DNA of 55,361 nt from Planctomyces sp. SH-PL62 (GCA_945893045.1 CAMDEA010000034.1:1-55361), one strand, 5' to 3'; numbered from the stretch's first letter, positions 1 through 10,073 are shown. The notes: a model not told the origin generated them from the sequence alone. A program made the numbers and translations.

Positions 1-60
1 CACCTGCTCCCGAACCGCTGGCATCAACAACTCGGATTTCACTTGTGGGACATCATCCAT
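1..60 (-). CDS. possible 5' end of a gene leaving the window
   Basis: On the minus strand an ATG (complement of 58-60) opens a frame that stays open to the left edge and begins MDDVPQVKSELLMPAVREQV. A GGAG sits about 8 bases upstream, and the first upstream in-frame stop is at 118-120. If real, the gene would be divergent from clpB. Twenty codons are too few to name a family, so this is only a candidate. A plus-strand frame is also open across the same bases. Confidence 0.3.
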   Translation of the reverse strand, partial: MDDVPQVKSELLMPAVREQV

Positions 61-335
61 GATCGACTCCAGAAAGAGGTTCCGAACATTTTCAACCTCA
101 TTCTGACAACTCTGTATTCATCGCGCCAGGCAAAATTGGCACACCCCGCTCGGCTTGTTGATTCGCAAATCTGGCCCGTAGCCACGCTCGCCAAGAGCGT
201 GTTTCCTGACGAGCGTCCCACGCTCTTGGCGAGCGTGGCTACAGCGAGACTTTTTTCTTTGGCCTGCCATTTGCGAATCTCGCCAGCCGTTGCCAGTTCG
301 GCAGCCAGAACGACAGTGAATGAGGAGAAACCATC
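61..335. other. intergenic region upstream of clpB
   Basis: This stretch holds the leader of clpB, one palindromic repeat (178-242) and the clpB ribosome-binding site GAGGAG at 322-327. I see no CIRCE-type heat-shock operator (TTAGCACTC/GAGTGCTAA) and no convincing sigma-32 or sigma-54 promoter. The small open frames here run through the palindrome and look like chance frames. Confidence 0.5.
178..242. repeat. palindromic repeat, family A
   Basis: Perfect 24-nt arms (178-201 and 219-242) starting GTAGCCACGCTCGCC, around a 17-nt loop. A diverged copy of the same family lies at 52024-52091 (GTAGCCGCGTTCGCC). There is no T-tract after the stem, and it sits upstream of clpB rather than behind a gene, so a repeat is a better reading than a terminator. 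Confidence 0.85.
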
Positions 336-2954
336 ATGGCGTTTCGGTTCGACAAGCTCACGGTGAAGTCGCAAGAGGCGGTCCAGCACGCTCAGTCTGA
401 GGCCGAGAATCTCGGTCATCAGCAGTTGCTGCCGTTGCACTTGCTCAAAGCCTTGCTGGCTGATGAGCAAGGGATCGTGCGGCCGTTGCTGCAAAAGATC
501 GGGGTCAAGATTCCGCAGTTGGAGTCGATGGTTGCTGGCGAACTGAATCGACTTCCGAAGGTCTCCGGTGGGGCTGCACAAGTCGGAGCCAGCCGCGAAG
601 TTCTGCAAGTCTTTGACGCGGCGACGCAAGCGGCCGATCAGATGAAGGATCAGTTCGTCTCGGTCGAGCATCTGCTGTTGGGCCTGACGAAAGTGAAGGA
701 CGCCGCGCAACGGCTCCTCGACCTGAATGGCATCGCGGAGAAAGACATCCTCACCGCGCTGCAATCGGTACGGGGCAGTCAGCAAGTCACCGATCAGTCG
801 CCGGAGGACAAGTACCAAGCTCTCGAAAAGTACGGCAAGGATTTGGTGGAACTCGCGCGGCAGGGGAAGATCGATCCGGTCATCGGTCGCGACACGGAGA
901 TTCGCCGTGTGATTCAAGTGCTGTCGCGGCGGCGGAAGAACAATCCGGTGCTGATCGGCGAACCGGGTGTCGGCAAGACGGCGATCGTCGAAGGACTTGC
1001 GCATCGCATTGTGACCGGCGATGTCCCGCAGAATTTGAAAGACAAACGAGTTGTCGCGCTCGACATGGGAGCGTTGATTGCCGGAGCGAAATATCGCGGT
1101 GAATTCGAGGATCGGCTGAAGGCGGTGCTCAAGGAAGTGCAGTCCGCCGAGGGCCGCGTCGTGCTGTTCATCGACGAGTTGCACACTGTCGTCGGTGCCG
1201 GTGCCGCCGAGGGGGCGATGGATGCGAGCAATCTGTTGAAGCCTGCGCTCGCTCGCGGGGAATTGCACTGCGTCGGTGCGACGACGCTCGACGAGTACCG
1301 CAAATACATCGAGAAAGACGCGGCGCTGGAACGTCGTTTTCAGCCGGTGGTCGTGCAAGAGCCAAACGTCGAGGACACGATTTCGATTCTGCGCGGATTG
1401 AAAGAGCGGTACGAGTCGCATCACGGCGTCCGCATTACCGACGATTCGCTGATCGCGGCCGCGACGCTGTCGGATCGGTACATCAACGACCGCTTCCTGC
1501 CAGACAAGGCGATTGATCTGGTGGACGAAGCGGCCTCGCGGCTGCGGATGGAAATCGACTCGATGCCGGCCGAAGTTGACGAGGCGACGCGACAGCTCAC
1601 GCGGATGCAGATCGAAGCGACCGCGCTGGCGACTGAGAAAAGTCCCGACAGTCGCGACCGGCTCGACGACTTGCGGCGAGCGATCGCCGACCGCGAGGAA
1701 TCGGTCAATCAGTTGAAGGCTCGCTGGCAGGCCGAGAAGGACGCACTGTCACGGCTCCGCCCACTCAAGGAACAAATCGAGCGGCTTCGCACACAGCACG
1801 AGCAGGCGTTCGCACAGGCTCAGCGGACAAACGCGAACGAAGATTTTATTGCCGCCTACAAAGGCGAGCAGGATCTGCAAAAGGCCGAAGCCGAATTGAA
1901 GGAGATGGAGCAACGCTCGGCCGAGACCAGCAACGCGAAAGGCGAACGACTGCTCCGCGAGGAAGTCACCGACGAAGACATCGCCAAAGTCGTCAGCCTG
2001 TGGACCGGTATCCCGGTCGCCCGCATGTTGCAGAGCGAACGGGACAAGCTGCTCAAGATGGAAGACGCGATTCACGGCCGCATGATCAACCAGCACGAAG
2101 CGGTCGTCGCGGTCTCGAACGCCGTGCGACGATCACGCTCCGGGCTGCAAGATCGGAATCGCCCGATCGGCTCGTTCATCTTTCTTGGTCCGACCGGCGT
2201 CGGCAAAACCGAGCTGTGCAAGGCACTCGCCGCATTCCTGTTCGACGACGAGCACGCGATGGTCCGCGTGGACATGAGCGAGTTCATGGAGAAGCACTCG
2301 GTCGCACGATTGATCGGAGCGCCTCCCGGCTACGTCGGGTATGAAGAAGGAGGCCGACTCACCGAAGCGGTGCGGCGGCATCCGTACTGCGTGCTGCTGC
2401 TCGACGAAATCGAGAAGGCACACCGCGACGTGTTCAACATCCTGCTGCAACTGTTGGACGACGGCCGCCTGACCGACGGCCACGGTCGCACGGTCGATTT
2501 CACGAACACGATCGTCGTGATGACGTCGAACATCGGCAGTCAGTCGATCATGGAACTCAGCGGCAAAGAAAATGAAAAAGAAATCAACCGCCGCGTGATG
2601 GACGCTCTGCGTCGTGATTTCCTCCCAGAGTTTCTCAACCGCGTCGATGAGGTCATCGTCTTCCATACGCTCGGCCGAGCCGAGATTCGCCAGATCGTCG
2701 ATTTGCAACTGCGCCGTTTGGCGAAGCAGCTCGACGAGAACGGTTTCGGTTTCGAGATCACCGACGCCGCGAAGGATCAGCTTGGCGAAGAAGGTTACGA
2801 CCCGGCGTATGGTGCGCGGCCGTTGAAGCGAGTCATTCAGCAGCGGTTGCAAAACGAACTCGCCAACGAGTTGTTGTCCGGCCGGTTGCCTCCAGGCTGC
2901 AAAATCGTGGTCGATGTGAAAGACGGAGAGTTCGCGTTCTCACACCACACTTGA
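336..2954 (+). CDS. clpB: ATP-dependent chaperone ClpB
   Basis: ClpB is the cytoplasmic AAA+ disaggregase that threads aggregated proteins through a hexameric ring, working with DnaK. The 872-aa length fits full-length ClpB. Visible parts are an N-terminal Clp repeat domain (about 1-150), a first AAA+ module with Walker A GEPGVGKT near residue 207 and Walker [10 protein letters not shown], a coiled-coil middle domain (about 410-520) that separates ClpB from ClpA/ClpC, and a second AAA+ module with GPTGVGKT near residue 617. The C-terminal YGARPLKR sensor-2 motif is present. The ATG at 336 follows GAGGAG at 322-327. The gene stands alone; the next gene, rsmH, is convergent, with a palindrome between them. 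No key residue is visibly missing. Confidence 0.98.
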   Translation: MAFRFDKLTVKSQEAVQHAQSEAENLGHQQLLPLHLLKALLADEQGIVRPLLQKIGVKIPQLESMVAGELNRLPKVSGGAAQVGASREVLQVFDAATQAADQMKDQFVSVEHLLLGLTKVKDAAQRLLDLNGIAEKDILTALQSVRGSQQVTDQSPEDKYQALEKYGKDLVELARQGKIDPVIGRDTEIRRVIQVLSRRRKNNPVLIGEPGVGKTAIVEGLAHRIVTGDVPQNLKDKRVVALDMGALIAGAKYRGEFEDRLKAVLKEVQSAEGRVVLFIDELHTVVGAGAAEGAMDASNLLKPALARGELHCVGATTLDEYRKYIEKDAALERRFQPVVVQEPNVEDTISILRGLKERYESHHGVRITDDSLIAAATLSDRYINDRFLPDKAIDLVDEAASRLRMEIDSMPAEVDEATRQLTRMQIEATALATEKSPDSRDRLDDLRRAIADREESVNQLKARWQAEKDALSRLRPLKEQIERLRTQHEQAFAQAQRTNANEDFIAAYKGEQDLQKAEAELKEMEQRSAETSNAKGERLLREEVTDEDIAKVVSLWTGIPVARMLQSERDKLLKMEDAIHGRMINQHEAVVAVSNAVRRSRSGLQDRNRPIGSFIFLGPTGVGKTELCKALAAFLFDDEHAMVRVDMSEFMEKHSVARLIGAPPGYVGYEEGGRLTEAVRRHPYCVLLLDEIEKAHRDVFNILLQLLDDGRLTDGHGRTVDFTNTIVVMTSNIGSQSIMELSGKENEKEINRRVMDALRRDFLPEFLNRVDEVIVFHTLGRAEIRQIVDLQLRRLAKQLDENGFGFEITDAAKDQLGEEGYDPAYGARPLKRVIQQRLQNELANELLSGRLPPGCKIVVDVKDGEFAFSHHT

Positions 2955-2980
2955 TTGGACACACGCAATTTGAGTTCCGT

Positions 2981-3045
2981 CATTCCTCTGGCCCCATTCC
3001 TCTGCCAAGTAAAAGCGATGGCAGAGGAATGGGGCCAGAGGAATG
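2981..3045. repeat. palindromic repeat, family B, between convergent clpB and rsmH
   Basis: Perfect 27-nt arms (2981-3007 and 3019-3045) around an 11-nt loop; the arm begins CATTCCTCTGGCCCCATTCC. It lies 26 nt after the clpB stop and 23 nt beyond the rsmH stop, so it could end transcription from both sides. The same sequence recurs at 11975-12034 in another gap, which shows it is a dispersed repeat rather than a gene-specific terminator. Confidence 0.85.
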
Positions 3046-3068
3046 AAAGCGATGGTCGTCGTAGAAAA

Positions 3069-4172
3069 TCACGGCACGGGAGGTCCGATCTCGAATTCGC
3101 CGGACGAGGAATGCCGCTCGCTAATCGCTCGAACCGCATACCGGAGCTTTGCCGATGACGAGCGGGGATTTGCTCGCTGCTCGGCGGGTGATGCTCGCAT
3201 GACGTCGTCCGCGATCGTCGAGTACAGGCCGTCGCGCAGTCCTTGTTTGAACGCGAGCTTCACGCGGCGGTCTTCGCCGGAGTGAAACGTCAGGATGGCG
3301 ACTCGACCTCCGGGCTTCAGGCAGTACGGCAAATTGCGGAGCAGCGTGTCGAGCGCCCCGAACTCGTCGTTCACCGCGATCCGCAGAGCTTGAAACACTC
3401 GTCGCACCGCATCGTCGGGTTGTTCGTCCGACGTCTGTGGCAGTCGTGCGAACGCGGCGCGTACGACGTCGGCGAGTGCTTGCGTCGTACAGAGCGGCTG
3501 GCGGGATTGTGCGGACAAGATCGCGGACGCGAGCGCAGTGGCTCGCGGTTCATCGGCGTTCTCTTCCAACAGCGCCGCGAGTTTCGCCGGGTCGATCCTG
3601 GCGAGGAGCGCGGCTGTGGATTCACCGCGCGACGGATTCATCCGCATGTCGAGCGGTCCGTCGGCCTTGAACGTGAAGCCGCGCGCGGGGTCGTCGATCT
3701 GCATCGACGACAAACCGAGATCGGCGAGCAACACATCCGCTCCGGCCGGTGACTCGGCCGCGATGAGTTGAGCGACTCCGGCGAAATTACTGCGTCGCGC
3801 GATCAACGACTCCGCCGGGAAGCCGAGCGCTCGCAAGCGGGCCTCCGTCTTTGGTAACTCAATCGGATCGGCATCGACGGCCAGCAATCGACCGCCCGGC
3901 TGGACGGCGGCCAACAGCTCACGAGCATGTCCGCCATATCCCAACGTGCAATCAACCGCGATGTCTCCCGGCTGCGGTGCGAGCACCTGCATAATCTCGC
4001 GGACCATGATCGGGCGATGCGTTCCGGCGGGTGTCTTGCCGCTGGCCAGCACCTTGGCCACATCGTCGGCAAAGCGCGCGGGGTCGTGCTCTTTGTACTT
4101 CTCGGCGAACTGCCGAGGATGCGAGCCGCGATATCGCGTCCGGCGTTGCGGTTTTTCGGCGGGGTCAGTCAT
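3069..4172 (-). CDS. rsmH: 16S rRNA (cytosine(1402)-N(4))-methyltransferase RsmH
   Basis: RsmH (MraW) adds the N4-methyl group to C1402 in the ribosomal P site, using S-adenosylmethionine. The family signature is clear: a start region HRPIMVREIMQVL, the SAM-binding VDCTLGYGGHA, DLGLSSMQIDDPARGF, the RIAVNDE segment near residue 255 and the catalytic-region AILTFHSGEDR. At 367 aa it is longer than typical enzymes (about 310 aa) because of a basic N-terminal extension of about 45 residues. In many bacteria this gene opens the dcw cell-division cluster; here it stands alone, which fits planctomycetes, where that cluster is dispersed. It is convergent with clpB. Confidence 0.96.
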   Translation of the reverse strand: MTDPAEKPQRRTRYRGSHPRQFAEKYKEHDPARFADDVAKVLASGKTPAGTHRPIMVREIMQVLAPQPGDIAVDCTLGYGGHARELLAAVQPGGRLLAVDADPIELPKTEARLRALGFPAESLIARRSNFAGVAQLIAAESPAGADVLLADLGLSSMQIDDPARGFTFKADGPLDMRMNPSRGESTAALLARIDPAKLAALLEENADEPRATALASAILSAQSRQPLCTTQALADVVRAAFARLPQTSDEQPDDAVRRVFQALRIAVNDEFGALDTLLRNLPYCLKPGGRVAILTFHSGEDRRVKLAFKQGLRDGLYSTIADDVMRASPAEQRANPRSSSAKLRYAVRAISERHSSSGEFEIGPPVP

Positions 4173-4195
4173 GGTGAGGGTTCAATCCGCGCGAA

Positions 4196-4298
4196 GTGGT
4201 CGGGAGTCTCTTTCAGGTCGGCCGAATTGTTTTTGGAATCGTTCTGCCAATTGGTCAGCGGTGGCCATCGACCGCCGACCTGAAAAAGACTCCCGACC
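4196..4298. repeat. long-loop palindromic repeat, family C
   Basis: Arms at about 4196-4221 and 4274-4298 (core GTCGGGAGTCTCTTTCAGG against CCTGAAAAAGACTCCCGAC) enclose a loop of about 52 nt. It fills most of the divergent gap between rsmH and the esterase gene, so it is transcribed upstream of at least one of them. No second copy was noticed in this window. Confidence 0.65.
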
Positions 4299-4362
4299 CC
4301 GTGGTGCCACGCTAAACTACGGCCGCTGACGATTTCTTCCAACCCTTGAAAGGTAATCAACG

Positions 4363-5256
4363 ATGACTCTTCGACGCAGTGTGTTGTGCGTGATCGTACT
4401 GGCGGGATGCTGCGCTTCCTTCGTTTCGGCGGCCGATCCGATTCGATTGTGGGAGGGAGCCGCTCCGGGAGCGTTAGGCCAAGCCGATCAGGACATCCCG
4501 ACGATCACCCCGTACCTGCCGGCAGCCGACAAGTCGAGCGGCACGTCGATCGTGGTCTGTCCGGGCGGCGGTTACGGGGGGCTCGCAGGTCATGAAGGGG
4601 AAGGCTATGCGAAATGGTTGGCGGAAAACGGTGTTGCGGCGTTCGTGCTGAAGTACCGGCTCGGCTCCAAGGGCTATCGGCATCCAGTGATGTTGGGCGA
4701 TGTGTCGCGAGCGATCCGCCTGGTGCGGTCTCGTGCCGACGGATGGAAGCTCGACGCGAAGCGAGTCGGCGTGATGGGCAGCAGCGCGGGCGGACATCTC
4801 GCTTCAACGGCCGTGACGCACTTCGATGCCGGCCAAGCCGACGCGGCCGATGCCGTCGAGCGACAAAGTTCTCGGCCAGATTTCGGAGTGCTTTGCTATG
4901 CCGTCATCAGCATGGAAGACGGCGTGACTCACAATGGCTCGAAGGCGAATCTGCTGGGAAAAGATCCCGATCCGAAACTGGTGGAGTTGCTCTCGAACGA
5001 GAAGCAAGTCACGAAAAACACGCCGCCCTGTTTCGTCTGGAGCACCCAAGAGGACAAAGCCGTGCCGGTCACGAACTCGCTGCGCTTTGTTGCTGCATTG
5101 CAGCAGAATGGCATCGCCTACGACTTCCACGTCTATCAAAAAGGCCCGCACGGCATTGGCCTGAGCGAAGGCAGAAACGGAGCCGCCGCCGGTGACATTC
5201 ATCCTTGGGGCAAAGACCTGCTGTTCTGGATGCGGCAGAACAATTGGCTGAAGTAG
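4363..5256 (+). CDS. secreted alpha/beta-hydrolase (acetylesterase/xylanase-associated type)
   Basis: A 297-aa protein with an N-terminal signal peptide (VLCVIVLAGCCASFVSAADP), so it is exported. The rest is an alpha/beta-hydrolase of the carbohydrate-esterase-like type: the oxyanion region VVCPGGGYGGLAGHEGE, the nucleophile elbow GSSAGG near residue 138, the acid region in DKAVPVTNS, and a catalytic His in GPHGIGL. Proteins like this in planctomycetes are usually annotated as acetylxylan or sugar esterases; the substrate here is inferred from family only. The ATG follows GAAAGG at 4348-4353. It is transcribed alone, convergent with dxr. Confidence 0.85.
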   Translation: MTLRRSVLCVIVLAGCCASFVSAADPIRLWEGAAPGALGQADQDIPTITPYLPAADKSSGTSIVVCPGGGYGGLAGHEGEGYAKWLAENGVAAFVLKYRLGSKGYRHPVMLGDVSRAIRLVRSRADGWKLDAKRVGVMGSSAGGHLASTAVTHFDAGQADAADAVERQSSRPDFGVLCYAVISMEDGVTHNGSKANLLGKDPDPKLVELLSNEKQVTKNTPPCFVWSTQEDKAVPVTNSLRFVAALQQNGIAYDFHVYQKGPHGIGLSEGRNGAAAGDIHPWGKDLLFWMRQNNWLK

Positions 5257-5340
5257 CCAGCCTTCATCCGCGGCCGTGGATGCAGACAACCGCTCGCGCG
5301 AACATGGTGCTGATGCTTGGGCGGGTTCTTTGCAAATGCT

Positions 5341-6486
5341 TCACGACCAACGCTCAACTTCCTGACGCGCCCAATGGTCCAGGTAAAGCAACTCCGTCAG
5401 CGTCGGTGTGGCATCGAAGTGATGTTGGTCGAGCGCGGCTCGACACGCGCGGGAGATGTCGCAGAAGCGGAGGCTTCCGGCCAGGAAGCGTGCGACGGCG
5501 GCTTCGTTCGCCGCATTGAGGACGGCTCCGCAGGTGCCGCCGCGCGCGGCGACTTCAAAGCCCAGCTTGAGCGAGGGGAAGGCGTCGAGGTCCGGCGGTT
5601 CAAAGTGCAGATCGAACGTCTGACGCCAATCGAGTTTCGTGGCGATCGACTCGCAGCGATCGGGGTACGTTAAGGCGTATTGAATCGGCAAGCGCATATC
5701 GGGGGGCGACAACTGAGCGATCACGCTGCCGTCCACGAACTCGACGAACGAATGCACGATCGACTGCGGATGCACGACCACGTCGATCTGATCGTCTCGC
5801 AATCCGAACAGCCATTTGGCTTCGATGACTTCCAGGGCCTTGTTCATCATCGTGGCCGAGTCGATCGTGATCTTCGGCCCCATGTTCCAAGTGGGATGTG
5901 CGAGCGCATCGGCCGGCGTGACGTGCTGAAGTTGAGCGAGCGACCGCCCTCGAAACGGCCCGCCGCTGGACGTGAGCACGACGCGACGGACTTCCTGCAC
6001 CTGGCCCGACTGCAATGCCTGAAAGATCGCCGAGTGTTCGGAATCGACGGGGATCAGTTGCGTGTGCTTCTGCCGAGCCAGTTCCATGACCAGCGGACCG
6101 GCGACGACCAGCGTTTCCTTGTTGGCGATGGCGACCGTCTTGCCGCATTCCAGCGCAACCCAGGTTCCACGCAGGCCAGCCGCCCCGACGATCGCGCTGA
6201 CCACGACATCGACTTCCGGAGCGGAGCACAGTCGCTCGGTGCCACTTTCGCCGAACAGCAATTCCGTCTTCGAGGAGAAGGCGGTGCGATCGACTGCGGC
6301 TCGCAACGACTCGTCGGTGACGACCGCCCAGCGGGGATGCGTGGTGCGTGTCTGGTCCGCCAACTCGCGCCACTTTCGATGAGCGGTGACACCCGCTAAC
6401 GACAGCCGTTCGGGCAGCGCGTCGAGCACTTGCAAGCAGTTGGTGCCAATCGACCCAGTCGATCCGAGTACAGCGACCTGTTTCAT
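5341..6486 (-). CDS. dxr: 1-deoxy-D-xylulose 5-phosphate reductoisomerase
   Basis: Dxr converts 1-deoxy-D-xylulose 5-phosphate to 2-C-methyl-D-erythritol 4-phosphate with NADPH, the committed step of the MEP isoprenoid pathway. The 381-aa length fits the family. The N-terminal GSTGSIG binds NADPH; ANKETLV, the metal-ligand stretch [13 protein letters not shown], the SSGGPF loop and [20 protein letters not shown] are all intact. The start is the ATG complementary to 6484-6486. The gene is monocistronic in this window, convergent with the esterase and divergent from the small gene at 6752. Confidence 0.97.
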   Translation of the reverse strand: MKQVAVLGSTGSIGTNCLQVLDALPERLSLAGVTAHRKWRELADQTRTTHPRWAVVTDESLRAAVDRTAFSSKTELLFGESGTERLCSAPEVDVVVSAIVGAAGLRGTWVALECGKTVAIANKETLVVAGPLVMELARQKHTQLIPVDSEHSAIFQALQSGQVQEVRRVVLTSSGGPFRGRSLAQLQHVTPADALAHPTWNMGPKITIDSATMMNKALEVIEAKWLFGLRDDQIDVVVHPQSIVHSFVEFVDGSVIAQLSPPDMRLPIQYALTYPDRCESIATKLDWRQTFDLHFEPPDLDAFPSLKLGFEVAARGGTCGAVLNAANEAAVARFLAGSLRFCDISRACRAALDQHHFDATPTLTELLYLDHWARQEVERWS

Positions 6487-6751
6487 GCGGCGGAATCCGT
6501 TGAGGTGGGAGTGATCTCAAGGCTACCGGCTGGCCAAAGGAAGATGAAGCCGCCCGATGACGTTCGACCTGACCACTGACTGGTTCGTTATCCCAACACC
6601 GAAGCCTCACACGACTTTTCCGACCCTGCGGATTGAATCGGCACCAAATCTCCGATCCCACCGATGTCATCTCGCAGCGTATTTCGCCAATTCTTCGCAA
6701 CACCGAGCCACATTACGCTGGTCCCGATCCATTGACCTGGGAACCGTCGTG

Positions 6752-7042
6752 ATGAAAAACGTCGCCATTCAAACTCAGTGCCTCATTCACCAATTGCCGG
6801 AAGACCAACCCAGCCCGCTGGGATTGATCTGTCGCGCGTGTCACGCACGCTTTCGGCACGATCCACCGCGCGGTTCGTGTCGTGGTTACTGGGAAAGCCA
6901 GCCGGTGATCAGCGACGGAGATCCGTGCTCGGTGTTCGCTCTGGTGTGGGACGACTTTCAGATTCGGTCGCTGCATCCGAGCACGGCTCTGGATGATTTG
7001 GAGCGTGAGGCACGCCAGGTTTTGAACGCGGCCACTCGCTGA
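6752..7042 (+). CDS. small hypothetical protein with a CxxC pair
   Basis: A possible 96-aa protein starting at the ATG at 6752. The same frame is open from 6557, but the upstream part looks non-coding in composition. A CRAC motif (two cysteines three apart) follows LGLI, and the C-terminal half is hydrophilic and acidic (ALDDLEREARQV). No family is recognised. The ribosome-binding site is poor. It sits between dxr and the DUF1445 gene with its own orientation. Confidence 0.45.
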   Translation: MKNVAIQTQCLIHQLPEDQPSPLGLICRACHARFRHDPPRGSCRGYWESQPVISDGDPCSVFALVWDDFQIRSLHPSTALDDLEREARQVLNAATR

Positions 7043-7104
7043 AGACAAAAACGGTAAGACGGCTGTCGGCGATCAGCTCTCAGCGTTCGGCCGGACAAAA
7101 GAAA

Positions 7105-7896
7105 CTATCCGACGGCCAACTCTTCATCCCGTAGGTCAGTCACCAACATGCAGCCGGGGCTGTGCGTGATGACCAGCGGCGGCTTCGCGGCCATGATCGC
7201 CGCTTGAGGGGTCACGCCGCAGGCCCAGAAGACCGGAACTTCGCCGGCGTGAATTGGCACCGCATCACCGAAGTCGGGCTGTGAAATGTTCACAATGCCG
7301 ATCGCCGACGGATCGCCAATGTGGACCGGAGCGCCATGCACCGACGGGTAACGCGACGTGATCTGCACCGCTCGTACGGCGTCGCTGGGAGTCAGCGGAC
7401 GCATCGACACGACCAACGGTCCATGAAACGCGCCGGCCGAGCGACAGGCGATGTTCGTCCGAAACATCGGCACGTTGACGCCGAGTTCAATGTGCCTCAC
7501 CGGCAAGCCGGCGCGCAGCATCGCCGACTCGAACGTGAACGAGCAGCCGATGACGAAGCTCACGAAGTCGTCTTGCCAGTACCGAGCAATATCGGTCGGC
7601 TCATCGACCAATTTGCCGTTCCGCCAGACTCGGTAACGCGGCAGATCGGTTCGCAAATCGGAGTCTGGCGCGACGTGATGCGGCACTGGATCGCCCGGCT
7701 CGGTGACGTCGAGCAGCGGGCACGGCTTGGGATTCCGCTGACAGAACAGCAAGAAATCGAACGCCAGCGCCTTTGGCAGCACAACAAGATTCGCCTGTGC
7801 GAATCCTTCGGCAAGTCCGCACGTCGGCGCGATCCACGAACCGTCTCGGCAAGCGGCACGGACGGCGGCTCCGTTGGTGAGTTGGTCTTTTGCCAT
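7105..7896 (-). CDS. DUF1445 / UPF0317 family putative hydro-lyase
   Basis: A 263-aa protein of the DUF1445 (UPF0317) family, often annotated as putative hydro-lyase; a related domain forms part of the vertebrate D-glutamate cyclase DGLUCY, but that activity is not shown for bacterial members of this type. Family stretches seen are [46 protein letters not shown] and the C-terminal [13 protein letters not shown]. The open frame extends further upstream, but the ATG at 7894-7896 (MAKDQ) gives the usual family length and has AAAGGAC upstream. It is divergent from the MOSC gene, and the two start regions are mirror images (see the repeat at 7894-7999). Confidence 0.85.
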   Translation of the reverse strand: MAKDQLTNGAAVRAACRDGSWIAPTCGLAEGFAQANLVVLPKALAFDFLLFCQRNPKPCPLLDVTEPGDPVPHHVAPDSDLRTDLPRYRVWRNGKLVDEPTDIARYWQDDFVSFVIGCSFTFESAMLRAGLPVRHIELGVNVPMFRTNIACRSAGAFHGPLVVSMRPLTPSDAVRAVQITSRYPSVHGAPVHIGDPSAIGIVNISQPDFGDAVPIHAGEVPVFWACGVTPQAAIMAAKPPLVITHSPGCMLVTDLRDEELAVG

Positions 7897-7999
7897 TGGT
7901 TCTTGGTCCTTTGTCGTTGGAAACGAGATTGTCAGAATGCCGAACGATGTTCGACAAGTCTCCCGTTGCTGCGGCACTGACAAAGGACAAGAACCAATG
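7894..7999. promoter_or_regulatory. inverted repeat covering both divergent translation starts
   Basis: Arms at 7894-7915 and 7979-7999 match over about 21 nt with one base inserted (right arm GACAAAGGACAAGAACCAAT, then G of the ATG). Each arm contains an AAAGGAC Shine-Dalgarno-like stretch and ends in the start codon of the gene it faces: DUF1445 on the left, MOSC on the right. The roughly 60-bp centre must hold both promoters. It may be a palindromic repeat that supplied both ribosome-binding sites. Confidence 0.7.
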
Positions 8000-8449
8000 A
8001 CAATTCCTCGCGTCGAATGGATCGGAATCAGCCCCGGCCATCGCCAGCCGATTGAACTGCGCAACGAAGTCACGGTTGCCATCGGCACGGGCGTTGACGG
8101 CGACTATCACTCGAAGAAGAAGCCGGGCGGCGAGCGGCAAGTCACGCTGATTCAGTCGGAGCATTTTGCCGTGATCGCGACCAACACCGGTCGAGACTCC
8201 GTCAGCCCGGAACTGTTCCGCCGCAACATCGTCGTGCGCGGCATCGAGTTGACACCGCTCATTGGCCACCGCTTCCGCATCGGCGAAGCGCTGCTCGAAG
8301 GGACTGGCCCCTGCACGCCCTGTTCGCGGATGGACGAGAACCTCGGCGCGGGGGGACGACTTGCCATGTCGGGGCTGGGCGGATTGACGGCGATCGTGAT
8401 CGAACCGGGACGCATCCGCGTTGGCGATTCGGTGATGGCCAATGCTTGA
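7997..8449 (+). CDS. MOSC domain-containing protein
   Basis: A 150-aa single-domain MOSC protein. MOSC domains are found at the C-terminus of molybdenum-cofactor sulfurases and in stand-alone proteins such as YiiM-type reductases, and a conserved Cys is thought to carry or receive sulfur at the cofactor. The typical order is visible: [21 protein letters not shown], then [12 protein letters not shown], then [14 protein letters not shown] with the Cys, then the C-terminal [17 protein letters not shown]. The ATG at 7997 follows AAAGGAC. A molybdopterin enzyme of the sulfite-oxidase type is encoded at 21141, but nothing links the two directly. Confidence 0.9.
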   Translation: MTIPRVEWIGISPGHRQPIELRNEVTVAIGTGVDGDYHSKKKPGGERQVTLIQSEHFAVIATNTGRDSVSPELFRRNIVVRGIELTPLIGHRFRIGEALLEGTGPCTPCSRMDENLGAGGRLAMSGLGGLTAIVIEPGRIRVGDSVMANA

Positions 8450-8452
8450 TGC

Positions 8453-9892
8453 CTAGTCGCTCGCCGGCAACGTGATTTTGATGGGGTAGATCAGCCCCCA
8501 ATCCTGCCGACGCGTGTACGACTCCAACGCGGTTTTCAGTGATGGTTTCACTCTCCCTGAGAATTGCACGTTGCCGTCCACCGAGACCGTCACCGGTTGA
8601 GCAACATCAACCATCTTCGGATGCAGCCAAATGGTGAATCGCGCCACATTTTGAGTCGTGACGTCAATGCGATTCTTGCCCCGGTTGATCGCGTCGATCA
8701 TGGCTCCCCGGTGATTGGTCAGACTGTGTTCCAGCCGCCACGAGTCGAAGTCATCGCCAGAAGTCGTCAAGTCGTCGTACTCCAATGTTCCGCTCGTGGT
8801 CTCATCCAAGCTGAGCCAGCGGTTATGCCTGACGCGATGCAGGTAGTTCCACGCAAACCCCTGAGGCGATGCGAGCGTGACATGCGGATAAAACGGATCG
8901 CGGCGTAACTGCTTGTTCGAGGCCAGGTATTCGGCAACCTTCGGTCGCATCTCAGCGAAGTCGTGGACGCCATCGTACTCATAGTAGACGTGATCCAGAT
9001 TGGCGCGGGTGAAGATCTTGTGCGACCAGCGCGCATACTCCACGTCGGTGTGATGCCAGCGTCCTCCCCGTTGAGCGTCGTGGATGCCCTGGATCATGCA
9101 CAGCGGCGTGCCTCGAATCACCGGCCAGTAGCCGCAATCCCAGGCACCAGCACAGGAGATGATGGCGGCGAACCGATCCGGCTGCCGCAGAGCATGGTGA
9201 AACGCCCCGAAACCACCCATCGAATGTCCCAGGAGAAAGACTCGGTCGGGATCGATATTGAATCGAGTCTTGCAGTCGGCGATCACCGCGGCCAGATACG
9301 CTTCGGAACTATGCAGGCACCAGCGATAAGACGACTCCCATTTGCCCGGTGCCGAAGGACCGACGGTGATCATTCCGGTGGCCGCGAAAATATCTCCCGA
9401 ACGATAGGTGTCGGGAGGTGAGTTGGGCCGTGGGAATCGCAGCGTACTTTCGGGAGCGTCTCGCGATGTGGTCAGTCCACCGCCGTGCATGAAGACGATC
9501 AATCCCGTGGGACGAGAGGCGTCGTAGCTTTTGGGAACAACAAAATACAACAAGTCCCTGGGATACTTTTCGCGAACTTCCGTCGATTGGAATTTCTCTT
9601 CGGAATGGTAACCCGCCGCGACCGGGCGATACGTCTGGCTGGCCACGGCTCGGATCACCGATTCAACGTCACCAAGATAGCCGTCTAACTGCGAGGCCAG
9701 CCGCTCGCGTTCATCGTCGTCCTCCGCGGCCAGGTATTCGCGGCACACTCTCACCGCAGCATCGTGATTCAGTGCGGCTTGTTCGGGCGGCGCGGCATAC
9801 GCGTCCGCAAGAGCCACGCACACAACCCCTACGATTCCGACAAGCTGCGTCATGCAGGTCGGGACGACACTCGTTCGAGAATGTTTTGCCAT
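8453..9892 (-). CDS. secreted alpha/beta-hydrolase (esterase / prolyl-oligopeptidase-like)
   Basis: A 479-aa exported hydrolase. The frame is open to 9967, but the ATG at 9890-9892 begins a signal peptide (MAKHSRTSV, a hydrophobic core, cleavage near ADAYA-AP). The central domain carries the oxyanion segment LIVFMHGGGLTTS, the nucleophile elbow LLGHSMGGFGAF near residue 223, and a likely catalytic His in YDGVHDF. A C-terminal domain of about 120 residues is beta-rich (TIWLHPKMVDVAQPVTVSVD). The layout resembles feruloyl-esterase or PHB-depolymerase-like secreted enzymes; the substrate is unknown. Its stop lies 3 bases beyond the convergent MOSC stop, so the two genes nearly touch. Confidence 0.85.
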   Translation of the reverse strand: MAKHSRTSVVPTCMTQLVGIVGVVCVALADAYAAPPEQAALNHDAAVRVCREYLAAEDDDERERLASQLDGYLGDVESVIRAVASQTYRPVAAGYHSEEKFQSTEVREKYPRDLLYFVVPKSYDASRPTGLIVFMHGGGLTTSRDAPESTLRFPRPNSPPDTYRSGDIFAATGMITVGPSAPGKWESSYRWCLHSSEAYLAAVIADCKTRFNIDPDRVFLLGHSMGGFGAFHHALRQPDRFAAIISCAGAWDCGYWPVIRGTPLCMIQGIHDAQRGGRWHHTDVEYARWSHKIFTRANLDHVYYEYDGVHDFAEMRPKVAEYLASNKQLRRDPFYPHVTLASPQGFAWNYLHRVRHNRWLSLDETTSGTLEYDDLTTSGDDFDSWRLEHSLTNHRGAMIDAINRGKNRIDVTTQNVARFTIWLHPKMVDVAQPVTVSVDGNVQFSGRVKPSLKTALESYTRRQDWGLIYPIKITLPASD

Positions 9893-10073
9893 GTTCGTGA
9901 CACCACGAGTCGCATCATTGAATTCAAGCTTTGCGCGTAGCATCGGAAACTGAAGGTTGACGGTCAATCTCGCCTCACAGGGAGCATCCTGGATTCCGAG
10001 CGCCGTCCAAGCGTTCGATCGCCCCGCGAGCTCGGATTATTCACGGCCTCCTCATGCAGGAAGCAGCGTGCCG

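Noticed and set aside
135..160. sigma-54-like promoter TTGGCAC upstream of clpB
   Set aside because: The -12 TTGC element is missing at the required distance.
39..1424. 461-codon minus-strand open frame over clpB
   Set aside because: Antisense shadow of clpB, whose motifs are unambiguous.
6557..6751. upstream extension of the small CxxC protein
   Set aside because: The extra 65 codons look like promoter-region DNA and have no better ribosome-binding site than the ATG at 6752.
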